Source: Kiloniellales bacterium (lineage in GTDB: Bacteria > Pseudomonadota > Alphaproteobacteria > Kiloniellales > JAKSBE01). Taken from it: a stretch of 11,151 bases of DNA. This document shows, in pieces, positions 10,754-11,151 of the stretch; the first letter of the stretch is position 1, and each line of letters begins with the position of its first letter. The notes under the pieces are model-generated. The model was not told the origin of the DNA. It did no database searches and saw only the letters and a program-made list of their open reading frames with translations. The stretch lies in contig JASJAL010000183.1 in assembly GCA_030067055.1 (NCBI GenBank), positions 1 through 11,151 on the forward strand, in the 5' to 3' direction. A program made the position numbers and the translations under genes.

Positions 10754-11151
10754 ATGGCGGATCGTTTCACCCAGGTCGACTCACCCGACGCGCACCTCGA
10801 ACGCAGGCGCGCCATTCTGAAGCGGTATCCCGCCGTCAAGGCGCTGATGGGCGCCAATCCCGCGACTGCCGGATTTATTCTGTTGCTGGTCGGGCTTCAG
10901 ATTGCGATCGCCGCCGGCTTGAGCGCCCTCGACGCGCACTGGCTCCTGGTCGTCCTGCTGGCCTATGTCGTCGGCGCCGTTCCCAACCATGCGCTGTACG
11001 CGCTGATCCACGAGTGCACGCACAACCTGTTGTTCAAGCGGCATTGGCCCAACCAGGTCTTCGGCATCGTCTGCGACTTCGCCCTGGTGGTGCCCGGTGC
11101 CATGGCCTTCCGCAAGTACCATCTGCTGCACCACAAGCACCTGGGGGTCGA
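10754..11151 (+). CDS. Membrane fatty-acid/sphingolipid desaturase (DES1-like), N-terminal part, cut by window edge
   Basis: The first 132 residues match the membrane di-iron desaturase superfamily. The N-terminal HLERRRAILKRYPAVKALMG followed by NPATA resembles the short conserved segment at the start of sphingolipid delta-4 (dihydroceramide) desaturases. Then come two membrane segments (about 39-59 and 63-85), the first histidine box HECTH (86-90) continuing NLLFKRHWPN, and the second box HLLHH (123-127) in FRKYHLLHHKHLG. The third histidine box should lie past the window end. The ATG at 10754 gives the only plausible start; GGGAG is 11 bases upstream and sits in a small CGGGA/TCCCG hairpin. 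The expected reaction is introduction of a double bond into a lipid acyl or sphingoid chain at the membrane. A plain fatty-acid desaturase remains possible until the rest of the gene is seen. Confidence 0.85.
   Translation, partial: MADRFTQVDSPDAHLERRRAILKRYPAVKALMGANPATAGFILLLVGLQIAIAAGLSALDAHWLLVVLLAYVVGAVPNHALYALIHECTHNLLFKRHWPNQVFGIVCDFALVVPGAMAFRKYHLLHHKHLGV

Noticed and set aside
10781..11140. Minus-strand open frame opposite the desaturase gene
   Set aside because: The plus strand encodes a membrane desaturase with two histidine boxes; the opposite frame is a Gln/Asp/Gly-rich shadow.

Overview
The window is high-GC DNA from an alphaproteobacterium, most likely a Rhodospirillales-type lineage. 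The evidence is the gene order mdh-sucC-sucD-sucA-sucB on one strand, which is the usual TCA-cycle cluster of that class, together with the sequences of the encoded proteins. All genes except an insertion sequence and the last partial gene lie on the minus strand.

Region 1 (1-6610, minus strand) is the TCA cluster. In transcription order it holds mdh (malate dehydrogenase), sucC and sucD (succinyl-CoA synthetase beta and alpha subunits), sucA (E1 of the 2-oxoglutarate dehydrogenase complex) and the start of sucB (E2, cut by the window edge). Together they carry 2-oxoglutarate to succinyl-CoA and succinate, and separately malate to oxaloacetate. sucC and sucD overlap by one base. sucD and sucA are separated by 87 bases that hold a strong hairpin. 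Mdh carries an unusual Lys/Ala/Pro-rich basic tail, and sucD contains a short, very AT-rich codon patch.

Region 2 (6761-8809) holds a small DUF7079-like gene and a glutathione S-transferase-like gene, both on the minus strand. An intact-looking 849-bp IS5-family element (IS427-like, plus strand) is inserted between them. Its transposase is split over two frames joined by a -1 shift at a run of six G, and it is flanked by CTAG on both sides.

Region 3 (8810-9249) is an apparently self-contained small transcription unit on the minus strand. It has a good sigma70-like promoter in a strongly AT-rich stretch, a 41-codon gene with a Shine-Dalgarno sequence, and a 13-bp perfect hairpin followed by five T as an intrinsic terminator. 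The peptide resembles an Flp/Fap-type pilin, but the conserved Glu-Tyr after the cleavage site is replaced by His-Ile. This is the most intriguing item in the window.

Region 4 (9250-11151) holds an SDR oxidoreductase and a two-CBS-domain protein, likely co-transcribed on the minus strand. Divergent from them on the plus strand is the start of a membrane desaturase that resembles the sphingolipid delta-4 (dihydroceramide) desaturase family. I saw no tRNA, rRNA, CRISPR array or replication origin.
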